DNA from: DTU018 sp029550685
GTDB lineage: Bacteria > Bacillota > Syntrophomonadia > Syntrophomonadales > Syntrophomonadaceae
Assembly: GCA_035412805.1 (NCBI GenBank)
Contig: DAONVO010000005.1
Location: forward strand, 1-56,626
Length of the DNA stretch: 56,626 bases
Direction: 5' to 3'
Part shown: in pieces, positions 34,367 through 43,909 of the stretch
How the letters are laid out: each line of letters opens with the position of its first letter
Position numbering within the stretch: position 1 is the first letter of the stretch
Notes under the pieces: generated by a model
Databases searched by the model: none
The model's input: the letters and a program-made list of their open reading frames with translations, nothing else
Told to the model about the DNA's origin: nothing
Made by a program: the position numbers and the translations under genes

Positions 34367-35539
34367 TCAGAGCTGATCTGCTACGGTCTTGCGGTGCAGG
34401 TAATCACTGCCGGCAATCATAGATAACATTTGAGCGTCACGCAGGAATTTTTCCGCTGGGTGCCCCACCAAAAACCCCATACGTCCTACTAAGTCAACCG
34501 CTCGGGAGGTTACCTGTTGGGCAACCCGGGTAGCATAAAGTTTAGCCATAGTAGAAACTCGCGAATAATTGCCCTCCTGGTCAATATGGTAGGCAGCCCG
34601 GGCTACTGACAACCGGGCAGCATCTATATAGGCGCTCATGTCCGCCAAAGCAGTAGCAAAATAGGAATTAGCGGTGGTGTTTTTACCCAGGAGGTTCTTT
34701 TCCCGGGCTAGATCGCGCACCAACTCGTAAGCAGCTCGGGCAACTCCCACTCCAACTGCTCCTACTAAAGCCAGATTGCGGTCAAAGGTCTGCAACAGCA
34801 GGAAATACCCTCCTCCGGGCCGGCCGAGCCGATACTCTTCCGGCACAGCAACATCGTTAAACTGCAGTCTTACTGCATGGGCAGATCGCATACCTATTTT
34901 CATTACCGGTTCGACAATATTGATACCCGGAGTATTGGCAGGAACCAGCACAAACTGCAGTCGTGATTTGCGGCGGGAATCAATGTTGCGGGCCAGCAAA
35001 ACCATGAAATCTGCCATAGCTCCATTTAAAATATAGTCCTTGCTGCCATTTATAACTACCTGGTTACCTTCCAAACGAATTGTGGTAGAAATACGGGTTA
35101 TATCTTCCGGGATAGGCCCTTTGTGATCCAAATCCGTTTCACTGGGAACGTCGTTAATTACGGGACTAGCCAGATGGGGCTCCCGCTGAGTCATTAAAGG
35201 AAGGAACTTCTCCTGTAATGATTTGCTGCCTGCTACCAGAACGGGGGTTATAGCATAGTTGTTAGCCACTACAATAGCCGCAGCCCCGGCGCACCCTGCT
35301 GCTAACTCTTCTATTACTGCAGCGGTAGCCATCATTGACAGCCCCCTGCCGCCATAGCTTTCGGGAATGGTTGGTGCTAAAAGATTGCGCTCTGCCAACA
35401 GAGCCGGAATAACCCAGTCCGGTTCCTGGTCGCCAATCATGTCGAGATAGTTACCCCGTTGAGCGATTTGAGTGGAAGCAAGCTCTCGCACTTCCATTAC
35501 TAGTTCACGGTCACTATCACTCAAAAAATATAAAGCCAT
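34367..35539 (-). CDS. Acyl-CoA dehydrogenase family protein (divergent, copy 2)
   Basis: 390-residue flavoprotein fold of the acyl-CoA dehydrogenase superfamily: helical N-terminal domain (SYGGRGLSMM), middle beta domain (DYILNGAMADFMVLL) and C-terminal helices (VDLVGRMGFLVGHPAEKFLRDA). The usual catalytic Glu of the IYEG motif is Ala376 (MIAGSDYLHR). At the alternative position used by isovaleryl-CoA dehydrogenase it has Asp253 (QTFDRNLALVG). The GAGSD-type flavin/substrate loop is also changed (PSETDL). It is tandem with a paralogue 21 bp upstream, and the two may form one complex. Activity and substrate are uncertain. Confidence 0.88.
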   Translation of the reverse strand: MALYFLSDSDRELVMEVRELASTQIAQRGNYLDMIGDQEPDWVIPALLAERNLLAPTIPESYGGRGLSMMATAAVIEELAAGCAGAAAIVVANNYAITPVLVAGSKSLQEKFLPLMTQREPHLASPVINDVPSETDLDHKGPIPEDITRISTTIRLEGNQVVINGSKDYILNGAMADFMVLLARNIDSRRKSRLQFVLVPANTPGINIVEPVMKIGMRSAHAVRLQFNDVAVPEEYRLGRPGGGYFLLLQTFDRNLALVGAVGVGVARAAYELVRDLAREKNLLGKNTTANSYFATALADMSAYIDAARLSVARAAYHIDQEGNYSRVSTMAKLYATRVAQQVTSRAVDLVGRMGFLVGHPAEKFLRDAQMLSMIAGSDYLHRKTVADQL

Positions 35540-35560
35540 AGCACGTCTCCTTCCTTGAGT

Positions 35561-36739
35561 CTACAATTGTGAGGCTAGCAAGCACCTATGAAACTGCTCA
35601 CTACCATCAACAATAGACAGCATTTTGGCGTCACGCAGATATTTTTCGGCTTTGTTACCACTGACATATGCTTGGCCGCCCACAATTTCCATAGCACGCC
35701 AGGTAATATTCTGGGCTGCCTGGCTGGAGACTATCTTAGCCTGGGGAGAGGTCAAAGTAAAATCGCGGCCTTCGTCAATATTCCAGCAGGCCTGGTGAAC
35801 ACTGAGGCGGGCAGCATTCAGCTGGCCGGCCATATTCACCAGACTGTGACTTACAGCGCTTTCCTCAAATACCGGATGACCTGTAATCATCCTCTCCTTG
35901 GACACCTCCAGGGCGTGCTGGTAAGCTGCCCGGGCTACTCCTACGCAGACGGCTCCCACAAAAGGTACGGTCCGGTAGAGACACTCTTTGAATATATCCA
36001 ATCCCTGAGTTGATGAACCGATCATATGGTGGGGTTCGGCTTTAAGATCCTCAAAATTAACTTCAGCGGTACTGCAATAGCGCAATCCTAATTTCTGGCG
36101 GGTATTTCCAATAGAAAGTCCCGGTGTGCCCATAGGCAACACCATCACTTGAAACCCGGAAGACCCTTGGCTGCCGTCATTGGTATACTCTGCCAGAGTA
36201 GTAATGAACTGAGCGGTAGCTGCATTCATAACATAATCCTTGCCGCCATTAATGATAGTCTGTTTTTCACCATTTAGTTCGGCTTTTAATGAAGAACCGC
36301 GTATGAATACTTTTTCGGTTTGCAGCAGGATATCCAGATTAACTCCCGTATCAACCATAGCTATAGCGCCCAGACCGGTTTTACCATTGGTCAATAAGGG
36401 CAGGTACTGGTTACGTTGTTCCTTAGTGCCCGCTACCATCAGGGGGCTGACAGCATGAAGGTTGGCAGCTACTGCAATGGCTACACCTGCACAGCCAGCT
36501 GCTATTTCTTCCAATATCATGGCGGTAACCAGATTGCTTAATCCTCTTCCGCCATAGTCAGGCGAAATGTTGGGAGCCAGCAGATTGTGTTCAGCCAGTA
36601 TATCCAGAGCTGAACTATCAAAAAAGTCATTTCCATGGGTATCATAGGTCATTGCCTGAGGAGCAATTCGCCGGGTAACCAAATCCCGGGTAAAAAATAC
36701 CAACTCTTTATCTGCCGGCGAAATAGTATCTCGGAACAT
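35561..36739 (-). CDS. Acyl-CoA dehydrogenase family protein (divergent, copy 1)
   Basis: 392-residue paralogue of the downstream gene with the same three-domain layout (PDYGGRGLSNL, GGKDYVMNAATAQF, EKYLRDAKMLSIVDGSEQFHR). The classical catalytic Glu is replaced by Asp378 (IVDGS), and the alternative helix-G position has Tyr (ECLYRTVPF). The middle-domain loop reads MVDTGVNLD instead of the TEPGAGSD type. It starts behind GGGGGGAAG, 12 bp after the XRE regulator stop. It probably acts in beta-oxidation or a related CoA-thioester pathway, possibly as a heteromer with the next gene. Confidence 0.88.
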   Translation of the reverse strand: MFRDTISPADKELVFFTRDLVTRRIAPQAMTYDTHGNDFFDSSALDILAEHNLLAPNISPDYGGRGLSNLVTAMILEEIAAGCAGVAIAVAANLHAVSPLMVAGTKEQRNQYLPLLTNGKTGLGAIAMVDTGVNLDILLQTEKVFIRGSSLKAELNGEKQTIINGGKDYVMNAATAQFITTLAEYTNDGSQGSSGFQVMVLPMGTPGLSIGNTRQKLGLRYCSTAEVNFEDLKAEPHHMIGSSTQGLDIFKECLYRTVPFVGAVCVGVARAAYQHALEVSKERMITGHPVFEESAVSHSLVNMAGQLNAARLSVHQACWNIDEGRDFTLTSPQAKIVSSQAAQNITWRAMEIVGGQAYVSGNKAEKYLRDAKMLSIVDGSEQFHRCLLASQL

Positions 36740-36751
36740 TTACTTCCCCCC

Positions 36752-37120
36752 TTACCCTTCCTGAAGTGTGCGGCGTGATTTCTGCCAGATAATGTAGTCC
36801 ATTACTGATTTTCTCTGCTCACGGGGTAAGTCGTATAAGGCGTTGACTATCTGCAGCAGTTCTGGTTCATCTATGTTGGTATCCACTTGATTGAAATGTT
36901 TTATCGGTTCATTATGATTACTCTCTAAAAAATACTCAATGGGTTTGTTAAGTATTTCTGCAATGTTCTCCAACTGCGTGAGGTATATTCGGCGCTTGCC
37001 TTTCTCGTAGTTGGATAGTGTTGATTGGGCACAACCCAGCATACTAGCCAATTGCTCCTGACTTAACCCAGCATCCTCACGGGCTTGTTGAAGTTTACGT
37101 CCAATATCCTTGCTACCCAT
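36752..37120 (-). CDS. XRE-family transcriptional regulator
   Basis: 122 residues. An N-terminal helix-turn-helix of the Cro/XRE type (about 5-62, with GLSQEQLASMLGCAQSTLSNYEKGKR) is followed by a short helical tail that probably mediates dimerisation (LPREQRKSVMDYIIWQ). It lies 12 bp before the acyl-CoA dehydrogenase pair and 21 bp after mtaB, so it is cotranscribed and may control the dehydrogenases. The signal is unknown. Confidence 0.9.
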   Translation of the reverse strand: MGSKDIGRKLQQAREDAGLSQEQLASMLGCAQSTLSNYEKGKRRIYLTQLENIAEILNKPIEYFLESNHNEPIKHFNQVDTNIDEPELLQIVNALYDLPREQRKSVMDYIIWQKSRRTLQEG

Positions 37121-37141
37121 GATTTTCCCCTTTCCAGCTTC

Positions 37142-38446
37142 TCATGGCCTTAATAGTCTTGCTACTGCACGGTTTTGGCTCATGCCATTAATAACCGTTT
37201 CTACAAATTGACCGCACAGGTCATGGGGTGAGGAGAACTCAATTTCAATATAATTGTCACTAAAACCACTGCACTTTCCCGACTGGCATGTTTCTACTAA
37301 GACGGTCAACGACTTACCAATCATGCTGTTTAAAAATGCTTCGTGTTTCCTTCTAGCCAAATCAAGCAGAATGCTGCTTCGCTGGTTTTTTACCCGCTCA
37401 TCCACCTGATCTGGAAACGAAGCTGCCGGTGTTCCCGGCCGGGGTGAATACTTGAAAACATGCAGATCTAACAATGGCAAGCTCTGCAGCAGCTGTAAAG
37501 TTGCATCAAAGTCCTCTTCGGTTTCCCCTGGAAATCCTACCATAACATCAGCTGCCAGTCCAATATCCGGAACCAGTTCTGCCGTTTCCAATACCCGGCG
37601 GCGGTACTCCTCCCGGTCATAGCGACGTCCCATCCGTTTTAAAACAGTATCACTTCCACTTTGCAGAGGAATATGCAGGTGCCGGCACAAGCGGGGCTCG
37701 TCCCTCATTAATTCTATAAGTCCATTACTGATTTCCCCCAGTTCAATAGAACTCAAGCGAATCCGGTATTTCCCTTTTACCGACTCTAGGATTTTCTCCA
37801 CTAGCCTATCCAGGCTCCAACCTGGCAGGGATTTGCCGTACTGGCCGGCATGAATACCTGTTAATACGATTTCCCGGTAACCCATCTCTATCAACTGTTT
37901 AAATTCCCGAACTACCAGATCGGGGTCTTTACTGCGCACCGGACCGCGCGTATAAGGGACAATACAATAAGTACAGAAACTCTGGCAGCCATCCTGAATT
38001 TTGACAAAGGCTCGGGTTCGCTCATGATGACGGTGATAATACACCGGCTCCAGTGGATCTTGACTGCTAATCGGTTCCCGGATCAATCCGCCGGCCGCCC
38101 TGGACTCGTCCTGTGAGTCTATAATTTGAGCTATCCGGTGTTTGTCCCGATTACCGACTACCCAATTAACCCCTTTCATGCCAGCTATTTTTTCTGGTTC
38201 CAGCTCGGCCATACATCCGGTTACCACCACTGTGGCTTCCGGATTGGTTCTTAAGGCCCGCCTGATAACTGCTCGCGATTTGCGATCACTCACATGAGTG
38301 ACAGTACAGGTATTAATTATATATAAATCAGCCGGCTGCGAAAAATCAACCACCTGGTAGCCCTTTTGAATTAAGTCGTCTTTGATCTGTTCAGTTTCTA
38401 CCTGGTTTACCTTGCATCCCAGAGTATGAAAGGCTACCGTTTTCAT
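37142..38446 (-). CDS. mtaB: tRNA t6A37 methylthiotransferase MtaB
   Basis: Radical-SAM enzyme that converts t6A37 to ms2t6A37 in tRNAs. An N-terminal UPF0004 domain binds one Fe-S cluster (TLGCKVNQVE, INTCTVTHVSD, VVTGCMAE). The radical-SAM motif is CQSFCTYC, and a C-terminal TRAM domain follows. It has 434 residues. ATG 38446 follows GGAGG at good distance; 38458 lacks a site. It is the last member of the heat-shock operon block (dnaJ-prmA-rsmE-mtaB). Confidence 0.95.
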   Translation of the reverse strand: MKTVAFHTLGCKVNQVETEQIKDDLIQKGYQVVDFSQPADLYIINTCTVTHVSDRKSRAVIRRALRTNPEATVVVTGCMAELEPEKIAGMKGVNWVVGNRDKHRIAQIIDSQDESRAAGGLIREPISSQDPLEPVYYHRHHERTRAFVKIQDGCQSFCTYCIVPYTRGPVRSKDPDLVVREFKQLIEMGYREIVLTGIHAGQYGKSLPGWSLDRLVEKILESVKGKYRIRLSSIELGEISNGLIELMRDEPRLCRHLHIPLQSGSDTVLKRMGRRYDREEYRRRVLETAELVPDIGLAADVMVGFPGETEEDFDATLQLLQSLPLLDLHVFKYSPRPGTPAASFPDQVDERVKNQRSSILLDLARRKHEAFLNSMIGKSLTVLVETCQSGKCSGFSDNYIEIEFSSPHDLCGQFVETVINGMSQNRAVARLLRP

Positions 38447-38475
38447 ATGTACCTCCACATTTCCAAAACCAGAGT

Positions 38476-39225
38476 TTAACCTAGGTCTCCCAATTCATAA
38501 AGAATAATGCCAGCTGCTAATAGTCCAGCGGTTTCCGTCCTTAGGATTCGAGGTCCCAAGCCTACCAGCAAAGCACCCATTTCCTGGGCCAATGCTGCTT
38601 CCGCTTTGGAAAATCCACCTTCCGGGCCAACCATAAGGTACCAGGGTTGTATCTGCTTGGGGAGCAGATCATTCTGCAATACCTTCCTCAAAGTACATTC
38701 CTGTTCAGCTTCATATAGCATTAGAATGGGCTGATCGGAATGCTGCTCCAGAAATGACTCCATGCTGGTCAGAGGAAAGACTGGAGGAACATGATTGCGG
38801 CGGCATTGTTTGCAAGCCTGCCGGGAAATCGCCTGCCAGCGTTCCTGCCTCTGCTGGCGCTTGGAACCTTCCAACTGGACTACGGTATGTTCAGTCAGGA
38901 TGGGATGAATACTGTCTATCCCTATCTCTACTGCCTTTTGGATGATAGTATCCATTTTTTCGCCTTTAGCTATTCCCTGCACTAATACCAATTTGAATGG
39001 TGATTCCCGGTCCTGGAATTCCCGGTTCAGTATTTGACCTGCCAGGGTTCCCGAAGATTCGCGCCCCAGCAGCTGCACCTGGTATTCCCAGCCACTTCCG
39101 TCAAATACCACAACAGTTTCTCCTGGGCGCAACCGCAACACCCGTTCGATATGACGGGATTCGGCTGGGGAAAAATACACTTGCTGGTCAATAATATCTT
39201 CAGGATCTACAAAAAAGCGGTGCAA
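38476..39225 (-). CDS. rsmE: 16S rRNA (uracil1498-N3)-methyltransferase RsmE
   Basis: SPOUT-class methyltransferase of m3U1498. The C-terminal knot region has YLMVGPEGGFSKAE and LGPRILRTETA. It has 249 residues from a TTG at 39225, preceded by GAAAGGGG; this gives the family N-terminus MHRFFV. The upstream ATG at 39255 has no ribosome site. It follows prmA as in most Firmicutes. Confidence 0.93.
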   Translation of the reverse strand: MHRFFVDPEDIIDQQVYFSPAESRHIERVLRLRPGETVVVFDGSGWEYQVQLLGRESSGTLAGQILNREFQDRESPFKLVLVQGIAKGEKMDTIIQKAVEIGIDSIHPILTEHTVVQLEGSKRQQRQERWQAISRQACKQCRRNHVPPVFPLTSMESFLEQHSDQPILMLYEAEQECTLRKVLQNDLLPKQIQPWYLMVGPEGGFSKAEAALAQEMGALLVGLGPRILRTETAGLLAAGIILYELGDLG

Positions 39226-39256
39226 AGATGCCACCCCTTTCGCACCACTTGCCATG

Positions 39257-40180
39257 CTATGTTTTACGGGCAGCTACTCCTACCCAATCCACATCGGTGA
39301 GCAACTGTTCTATTTCAAAGCCATGGTTGTCCAACTGCTTCTTGACTCCTGGCCAGCGGCTATCCACAATTCCTGACCCAAAAAACCAACCTCCCGGGGG
39401 AAGAACCTGAGCGGCAACAGGAATTAAATGGGCCACTACTTCTGCAGTTATGTTGGCTAAAATAACCTGAGGTGAAAAATTGCTTAAGGCGGCGAGAATA
39501 TCTCCTGCTTCCACTTCGATAATGTCCTCCAGGCCGTTAAGCTTAATATTTTCCCGGGCAATGCGAACTGCCAGTTCGTCGATATCCATAGCCTGTACTT
39601 TAGCCGCTCCCAGCTTGGCGGCAGCAATAGAAAGAATGCCCGAGCCGCATCCTGCATCCACTACCGCTTCTCCGCCTTTGATGTACTGTTCAATAAAGAT
39701 CAGACAAAACCGGGTAGAAGCGTGGATACCCGTACCGAAAGCCATCCCGGGATCAATGTTAATCACTACTTCACCGGCAGATGGCTGGTAGGACTCCCAG
39801 GACGGTTTTATTACCAGACGCTGGCCTACTTTAAAGGTATGATAGTATTTCTTCCAGGACTGTTCCCAGTCTTCATCATTAACCTCGTTAACATACACCT
39901 TACACTGGGAGTTGAATTGTCTCTCCACCTCTTTGAGACGGTCATCCAACTCTTCCATAACCTGTCTTTCATCCGGAAAATAAGCCTTTATCACTATAAA
40001 ATCATGGCCCAGCACATCGCAGGATATACTTTCCGGATTCCAGTGATCCCGGCTTACATACTGCCGGGCAGCCTGAGGGTCTTCTATTACCACACCACCA
40101 GACCCTAGCTGATGAAAAATGCCGGCCACCGGTTCCAAACAAATACCGGTGGTGAGAACCGCGATCTCCTTCCACTTCAT
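39257..40180 (-). CDS. prmA: Ribosomal protein L11 methyltransferase
   Basis: SAM-dependent trimethylation of ribosomal protein L11. The C-terminal Rossmann methyltransferase has DAGCGSGILSIAAAKLGA (SAM loop) and LANITAEVV (NIxA motif). The N-terminal substrate-binding domain covers about residues 1-100. It has 307 residues. It is 14 bp downstream of dnaJ in the standard dnaK-operon extension. Confidence 0.95.
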   Translation of the reverse strand: MKWKEIAVLTTGICLEPVAGIFHQLGSGGVVIEDPQAARQYVSRDHWNPESISCDVLGHDFIVIKAYFPDERQVMEELDDRLKEVERQFNSQCKVYVNEVNDEDWEQSWKKYYHTFKVGQRLVIKPSWESYQPSAGEVVINIDPGMAFGTGIHASTRFCLIFIEQYIKGGEAVVDAGCGSGILSIAAAKLGAAKVQAMDIDELAVRIARENIKLNGLEDIIEVEAGDILAALSNFSPQVILANITAEVVAHLIPVAAQVLPPGGWFFGSGIVDSRWPGVKKQLDNHGFEIEQLLTDVDWVGVAARKT

Positions 40181-40194
40181 ACTGCTACACCTTT

Positions 40195-41349
40195 CTAGCC
40201 CATAGCGTCCCTGAATTTCTCGAATATACCTTTCTTACCTGGTTTATCATCTTCTTCATGGAAGCTGATGAGCAATTCTTTCTGACGTTTGCTCAGTTTT
40301 TTAGGTATGCTTACTTGTATAACCACTTTCAAATCGCCCTGACGTTGGCTGTGCAGACTAGGTGCTCCTTTGCCGCGTACGGTCAACACATCACCGGGCT
40401 GAGTACCCTCAGGAATATGCAGCTCGTGGCTGGCTCCTCCGGGCAGTTCTATTTCAACAGTATCTCCTAAAGCGGCCTGCACGAAATCAATGGTCAGCTG
40501 AGTTATCAAAGTAGTGCCATCCCGTTCAAACCGTGGGTGTTCACGTACGATCAGAGTAATATACAGATCACCTGGCGGTCCCCCTCTTAAGCCTTGTTCT
40601 CCTTCACCTTGCAGGCGAATACGTGATCCGGTATCAACTCCCGCCGGTATTCTAACATTAATGGTGCGGGCCTTTTTCACATGTCCAGTACCCCGGCACT
40701 TGCTGCAGGGCTTCTCAATCACCTTACCTTCTCCATTGCAGCGACTGCAGGTACGTACCGTTTCAAACCGGCCAAAAGGAGTGGATTGAGCACTGCGAAC
40801 CTGACCGCTGCCTTTACATGTAGGACATGTGTTCACTGCAGAACCTGGCTGAGCTCCGGTACCTTTGCAGTGGTCACACTTTTCCACCCGGGATATCTGG
40901 ATATCCTTCTCCACCCCAAATAGAGCTTCTTCAAAAGTAATTTCCATACGGATTTCCCGATCTGCACCACGCTGAGGTCTATTACTACGCTGACGAGCCC
41001 GGCTGGATCCGGTGCCAAAAATCATATCAAATAAATCGCCAAATCCACCGCCCAGATCGTCGAAATCGAATCCGCCGAATCCACCTCCGAAACCACCTCC
41101 GAAGCCACCCGCACCACGGGTTGGATCAAAGGCATCATGGCCAAAGCGGTCGTAGGCAGCCCGTTTCTGAGGATCGCTGAGTATTTCATAAGCTTCGGAA
41201 ATTTCTTTGAACTTTTCACTGGCATCAGGGTCTTCGCGATTTACGTCGGGGTGGTATTTGCGCGCCAGCTGACGGTAAGCCTTTTTAATTTCGTCAGCAC
41301 TGGCTTGCCGTGAAACACCTAATACCTCGTAGAGATCGCGTTTAGACAT
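40195..41349 (-). CDS. dnaJ: Chaperone DnaJ
   Basis: Co-chaperone that delivers clients to DnaK and stimulates its ATPase. The J domain (1-70) has the HPD motif (KYHPDVN). A Gly/Phe-rich linker (about 78-115) follows, then four CxxCxGxG zinc repeats (CDHCKGTG, CPTCKGSG, CSRCNGEG, CSKCRGTG) and the C-terminal substrate domains. It has 384 residues. It starts behind GGAAGGTGG, 121 bp after dnaK. Confidence 0.98.
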   Translation of the reverse strand: MSKRDLYEVLGVSRQASADEIKKAYRQLARKYHPDVNREDPDASEKFKEISEAYEILSDPQKRAAYDRFGHDAFDPTRGAGGFGGGFGGGFGGFDFDDLGGGFGDLFDMIFGTGSSRARQRSNRPQRGADREIRMEITFEEALFGVEKDIQISRVEKCDHCKGTGAQPGSAVNTCPTCKGSGQVRSAQSTPFGRFETVRTCSRCNGEGKVIEKPCSKCRGTGHVKKARTINVRIPAGVDTGSRIRLQGEGEQGLRGGPPGDLYITLIVREHPRFERDGTTLITQLTIDFVQAALGDTVEIELPGGASHELHIPEGTQPGDVLTVRGKGAPSLHSQRQGDLKVVIQVSIPKKLSKRQKELLISFHEEDDKPGKKGIFEKFRDAMG

Positions 41350-41379
41350 ACTATTCCACCTTCCTGATTAGACAGGGTA

Positions 41380-41405
41380 AACCCGGAAACCGAGGCTTCC
41401 GGGTT
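41380..41405 (-). repeat. Hairpin between dnaK and dnaJ
   Basis: Arms AACCCGGAA and TTCCGGGTT pair perfectly around 8 nt on the minus strand, with no T-run after them. The position fits a partial terminator or an RNA-processing hairpin that lowers dnaJ relative to dnaK. Confidence 0.6.
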
Positions 41406-41470
41406 CTATGCACCCTTCCAGTTCATTATATTGCATTTTGACCCTTCGGGCGCGTTTTTTAATCATCCTT

Positions 41471-43264
41471 TTAATCATCCTCAGGAACACTATAGTCGGC
41501 ATCAACTACGTCATCGGCGGCATCTTGAGGGTTGGCCTGCTCATACATTTTAGCTGATACCGCATAGATGGCTTCGGTTAAAGCTTGGGTCTTAGCAGAA
41601 ATCAGATCAACGTCCTCTCCTTTCAGGGCTTCTTCCAAATCCTGCTTGGCCTGTTCGATTTTCTGTTTCTCATCTTCGTTGATCTTGTCGGCAAAGTCCT
41701 TTAGAGTTTTGTCCGCCTGGTAAACCATGCTGTCGGCAGTATTGCGAGCCTCAATTATCTTAAGTCGTTTTTCATCCTCTTCTGCATACTTCTCAGCGTC
41801 ACGAACCATGCGCTCAATTTCTTCATCGCTCAAACCTGATGAAGAAGTAATGGTGATGGTCTGTTCTTTATTGGTAGCCAAATCTTTAGCAGAAACATGC
41901 ACTATACCGTTTACGTCGATATCAAACTTAACCTCGATCTGCGGTACCCCACGAGGCGCAGGAGGAATACCGGTCAGCTGGAAACGTCCCAGAGTTACGT
42001 TGTCGCTGGCCATTTTGCGTTCTCCCTGCAGAACATGTACATCCACGGACGTCTGGTTATCAGCTGCGGTGGTGAAAATCTGACTCTTGGAAGTGGGAAT
42101 AGTGGTATTACGCTCAATTATGCGAGTAAACACGCCTCCCAAAGTCTCAATTCCCAAAGACAGGGGGGTTACGTCCAGTAATACCACATCGGTGACATCT
42201 CCGGCCAAAACACCAGCTTGGATGGCCGCCCCTATGGCCACTACTTCGTCAGGATTTATACCTTTAAAAGGCTCTTTGCCCAAGTATTCCTTTATTGCAT
42301 CCTGAACCGCTGGAATACGAGTAGAACCTCCCACCAGAATAACCTTATCGATATCCGATGGCTTCAAGCCCGCATCTTTTAAAGCCTGCCGGGTGGGTCC
42401 CATAGTCTTTTCTACCAGGTCAGCGGTCATTTCGTTAAACTTGGCCCGGGTTAAGGTGCGCTCCAAATGCAGCGGGCCTTCCTGGGTAGCAGTAATATAG
42501 GGAATATTTATATCAGTAGTCAGCACTCCGGATAGTTCATGTTTGGCTTTCTCAGCAGCCTCTTTGAGTCTATGCATGGCCATTTTATCATTTCTCAGGT
42601 CAATACCATTATCCTTTTTAAACTCTTCTACCAGCCAGTTAATAATGCGTTCATCGAAGTCATCACCGCCTAAGCGGTTATTACCACTTGTAGCTTTAAC
42701 TTCAAATACTCCATCACCTAATTCCAGAATGGAAACATCAAAGGTTCCGCCGCCTAGGTCAAATACCAGGATGGTCTGACTTTCATCCTTGTCAAGTCCA
42801 TAAGCCAGAGCAGCTGCGGTTGGTTCGTTTATAATACGCAGCACTTCCAAACCCGCAATTTTGCCGGCATCTTTGGTTGCCTGCCGCTGGGAATCAGTGA
42901 AGTAGGCAGGCACGGTTATCACCGCCTGGGTTACGGGCTGACCTAAATAAGCCTCGGCATCGGTTTTAAGTTTCTGAAGAATCATAGCCGATATTTCCTG
43001 GGGTGTATATTTTTTCCCATCTATATCCACTTTATAGTCGGTACCCATATGTCTTTTTATAGATAACACCGTACGTTCTGGATTGGTAATGGCCTGCCGC
43101 TTAGCTATTCTTCCTACCAACCTTTCTCCGGATTTAGAGAAGCCTACTGCTGAGGGAGTGATCCGTTCTCCTTCAGCGTTGGCGATAACCACTGTATCTT
43201 TGCCTTCCATCACCGCAATACATGAGTTGGTTGTTCCCAAGTCTATGCCGACAACTTTACCCAT
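41471..43264 (-). CDS. dnaK: Molecular chaperone DnaK (Hsp70)
   Basis: ATP-driven chaperone. The nucleotide-binding domain has GIDLGTTNSC, VITVPAYFTDSQRQATKDAG and FDLGGGTFDVSIL. The linker VLLDVTPLSLGIETLGG leads into the substrate-binding domain and the helical lid. It has 597 residues, with an acidic tail (VDADYSVPEDD). ATG follows GGAGGTG. It is part of the CIRCE-controlled operon. Confidence 0.99.
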   Translation of the reverse strand: MGKVVGIDLGTTNSCIAVMEGKDTVVIANAEGERITPSAVGFSKSGERLVGRIAKRQAITNPERTVLSIKRHMGTDYKVDIDGKKYTPQEISAMILQKLKTDAEAYLGQPVTQAVITVPAYFTDSQRQATKDAGKIAGLEVLRIINEPTAAALAYGLDKDESQTILVFDLGGGTFDVSILELGDGVFEVKATSGNNRLGGDDFDERIINWLVEEFKKDNGIDLRNDKMAMHRLKEAAEKAKHELSGVLTTDINIPYITATQEGPLHLERTLTRAKFNEMTADLVEKTMGPTRQALKDAGLKPSDIDKVILVGGSTRIPAVQDAIKEYLGKEPFKGINPDEVVAIGAAIQAGVLAGDVTDVVLLDVTPLSLGIETLGGVFTRIIERNTTIPTSKSQIFTTAADNQTSVDVHVLQGERKMASDNVTLGRFQLTGIPPAPRGVPQIEVKFDIDVNGIVHVSAKDLATNKEQTITITSSSGLSDEEIERMVRDAEKYAEEDEKRLKIIEARNTADSMVYQADKTLKDFADKINEDEKQKIEQAKQDLEEALKGEDVDLISAKTQALTEAIYAVSAKMYEQANPQDAADDVVDADYSVPEDD

Positions 43265-43316
43265 ATTTCAACACCTCCATGTTTATGCCAATGAAAAAAT
43301 GTAAATGTATATAATT

Positions 43317-43898
43317 TTAATTGCTGACTTTGACCAGACTGGGGCGAATTACTTTTCCATGCAGTATATATCCTTTCTGTAATTCCTCAATAACGGTGTT
43401 TTCCGGATGCTCTGTACTTGATTCAACCATTAAAGGCTGGTGAAACTGAGGGTCAAAAGGTTTACCTAGTGCTTCAATAACTTGTACTCCTTCACCCTCG
43501 ATAATATCCTGCATACGTTTGCCAATCATTTGCAGTCCTCTATACAGGGCATCATAATCCCGGCTGGATTCGGACATGGTCAGAGCTCTTTCCAAGTCAT
43601 CCATTACCGGCAAAAGTTTTTGGATAATTGGTACAGAAGCAAACTTTAGATATTCCTCCTTTTCTCGCAGAGCGCGTTTGCGAACATTATCCACTTCTGC
43701 CAAAGAGCGCAGGTACTGGTCATAATAGGCAGCAACTTGCTCTTTTAAGCGATTAATCTCCTCCTGCAACGCATTTTCATCAGGGGTAACTTCTTCTGCT
43801 GCATTCTCAGGTTCCCTGGGCTGGTTGGCTTCATTGGTATCAGCTGCGGTCCCTTCCGATTCAGCCTCAGGCACGGCTACATACTCTTTTTCTTCCAC
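43317..43898 (-). CDS. grpE: Nucleotide exchange factor GrpE
   Basis: Releases ADP from DnaK. The acidic, disordered N-terminus (about 1-45) is followed by a coiled coil (about 45-110) and a C-terminal beta domain with GVQVIEALGKPFDPQFHQPLM. It has 193 residues from the GTG at 43898, which has AGAGGTG upstream; GTG 43907 is an alternative three codons earlier. It starts almost directly after the chaperonin stop codon. Confidence 0.96.
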   Translation of the reverse strand: MEEKEYVAVPEAESEGTAADTNEANQPREPENAAEEVTPDENALQEEINRLKEQVAAYYDQYLRSLAEVDNVRKRALREKEEYLKFASVPIIQKLLPVMDDLERALTMSESSRDYDALYRGLQMIGKRMQDIIEGEGVQVIEALGKPFDPQFHQPLMVESSTEHPENTVIEELQKGYILHGKVIRPSLVKVSN

Positions 43899-43909
43899 TG
43901 TTTTCACCT

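Noticed and set aside
35588..36013. 141-codon plus-strand frame
   Set aside because: Antisense to an acyl-CoA dehydrogenase with no start site or family match.
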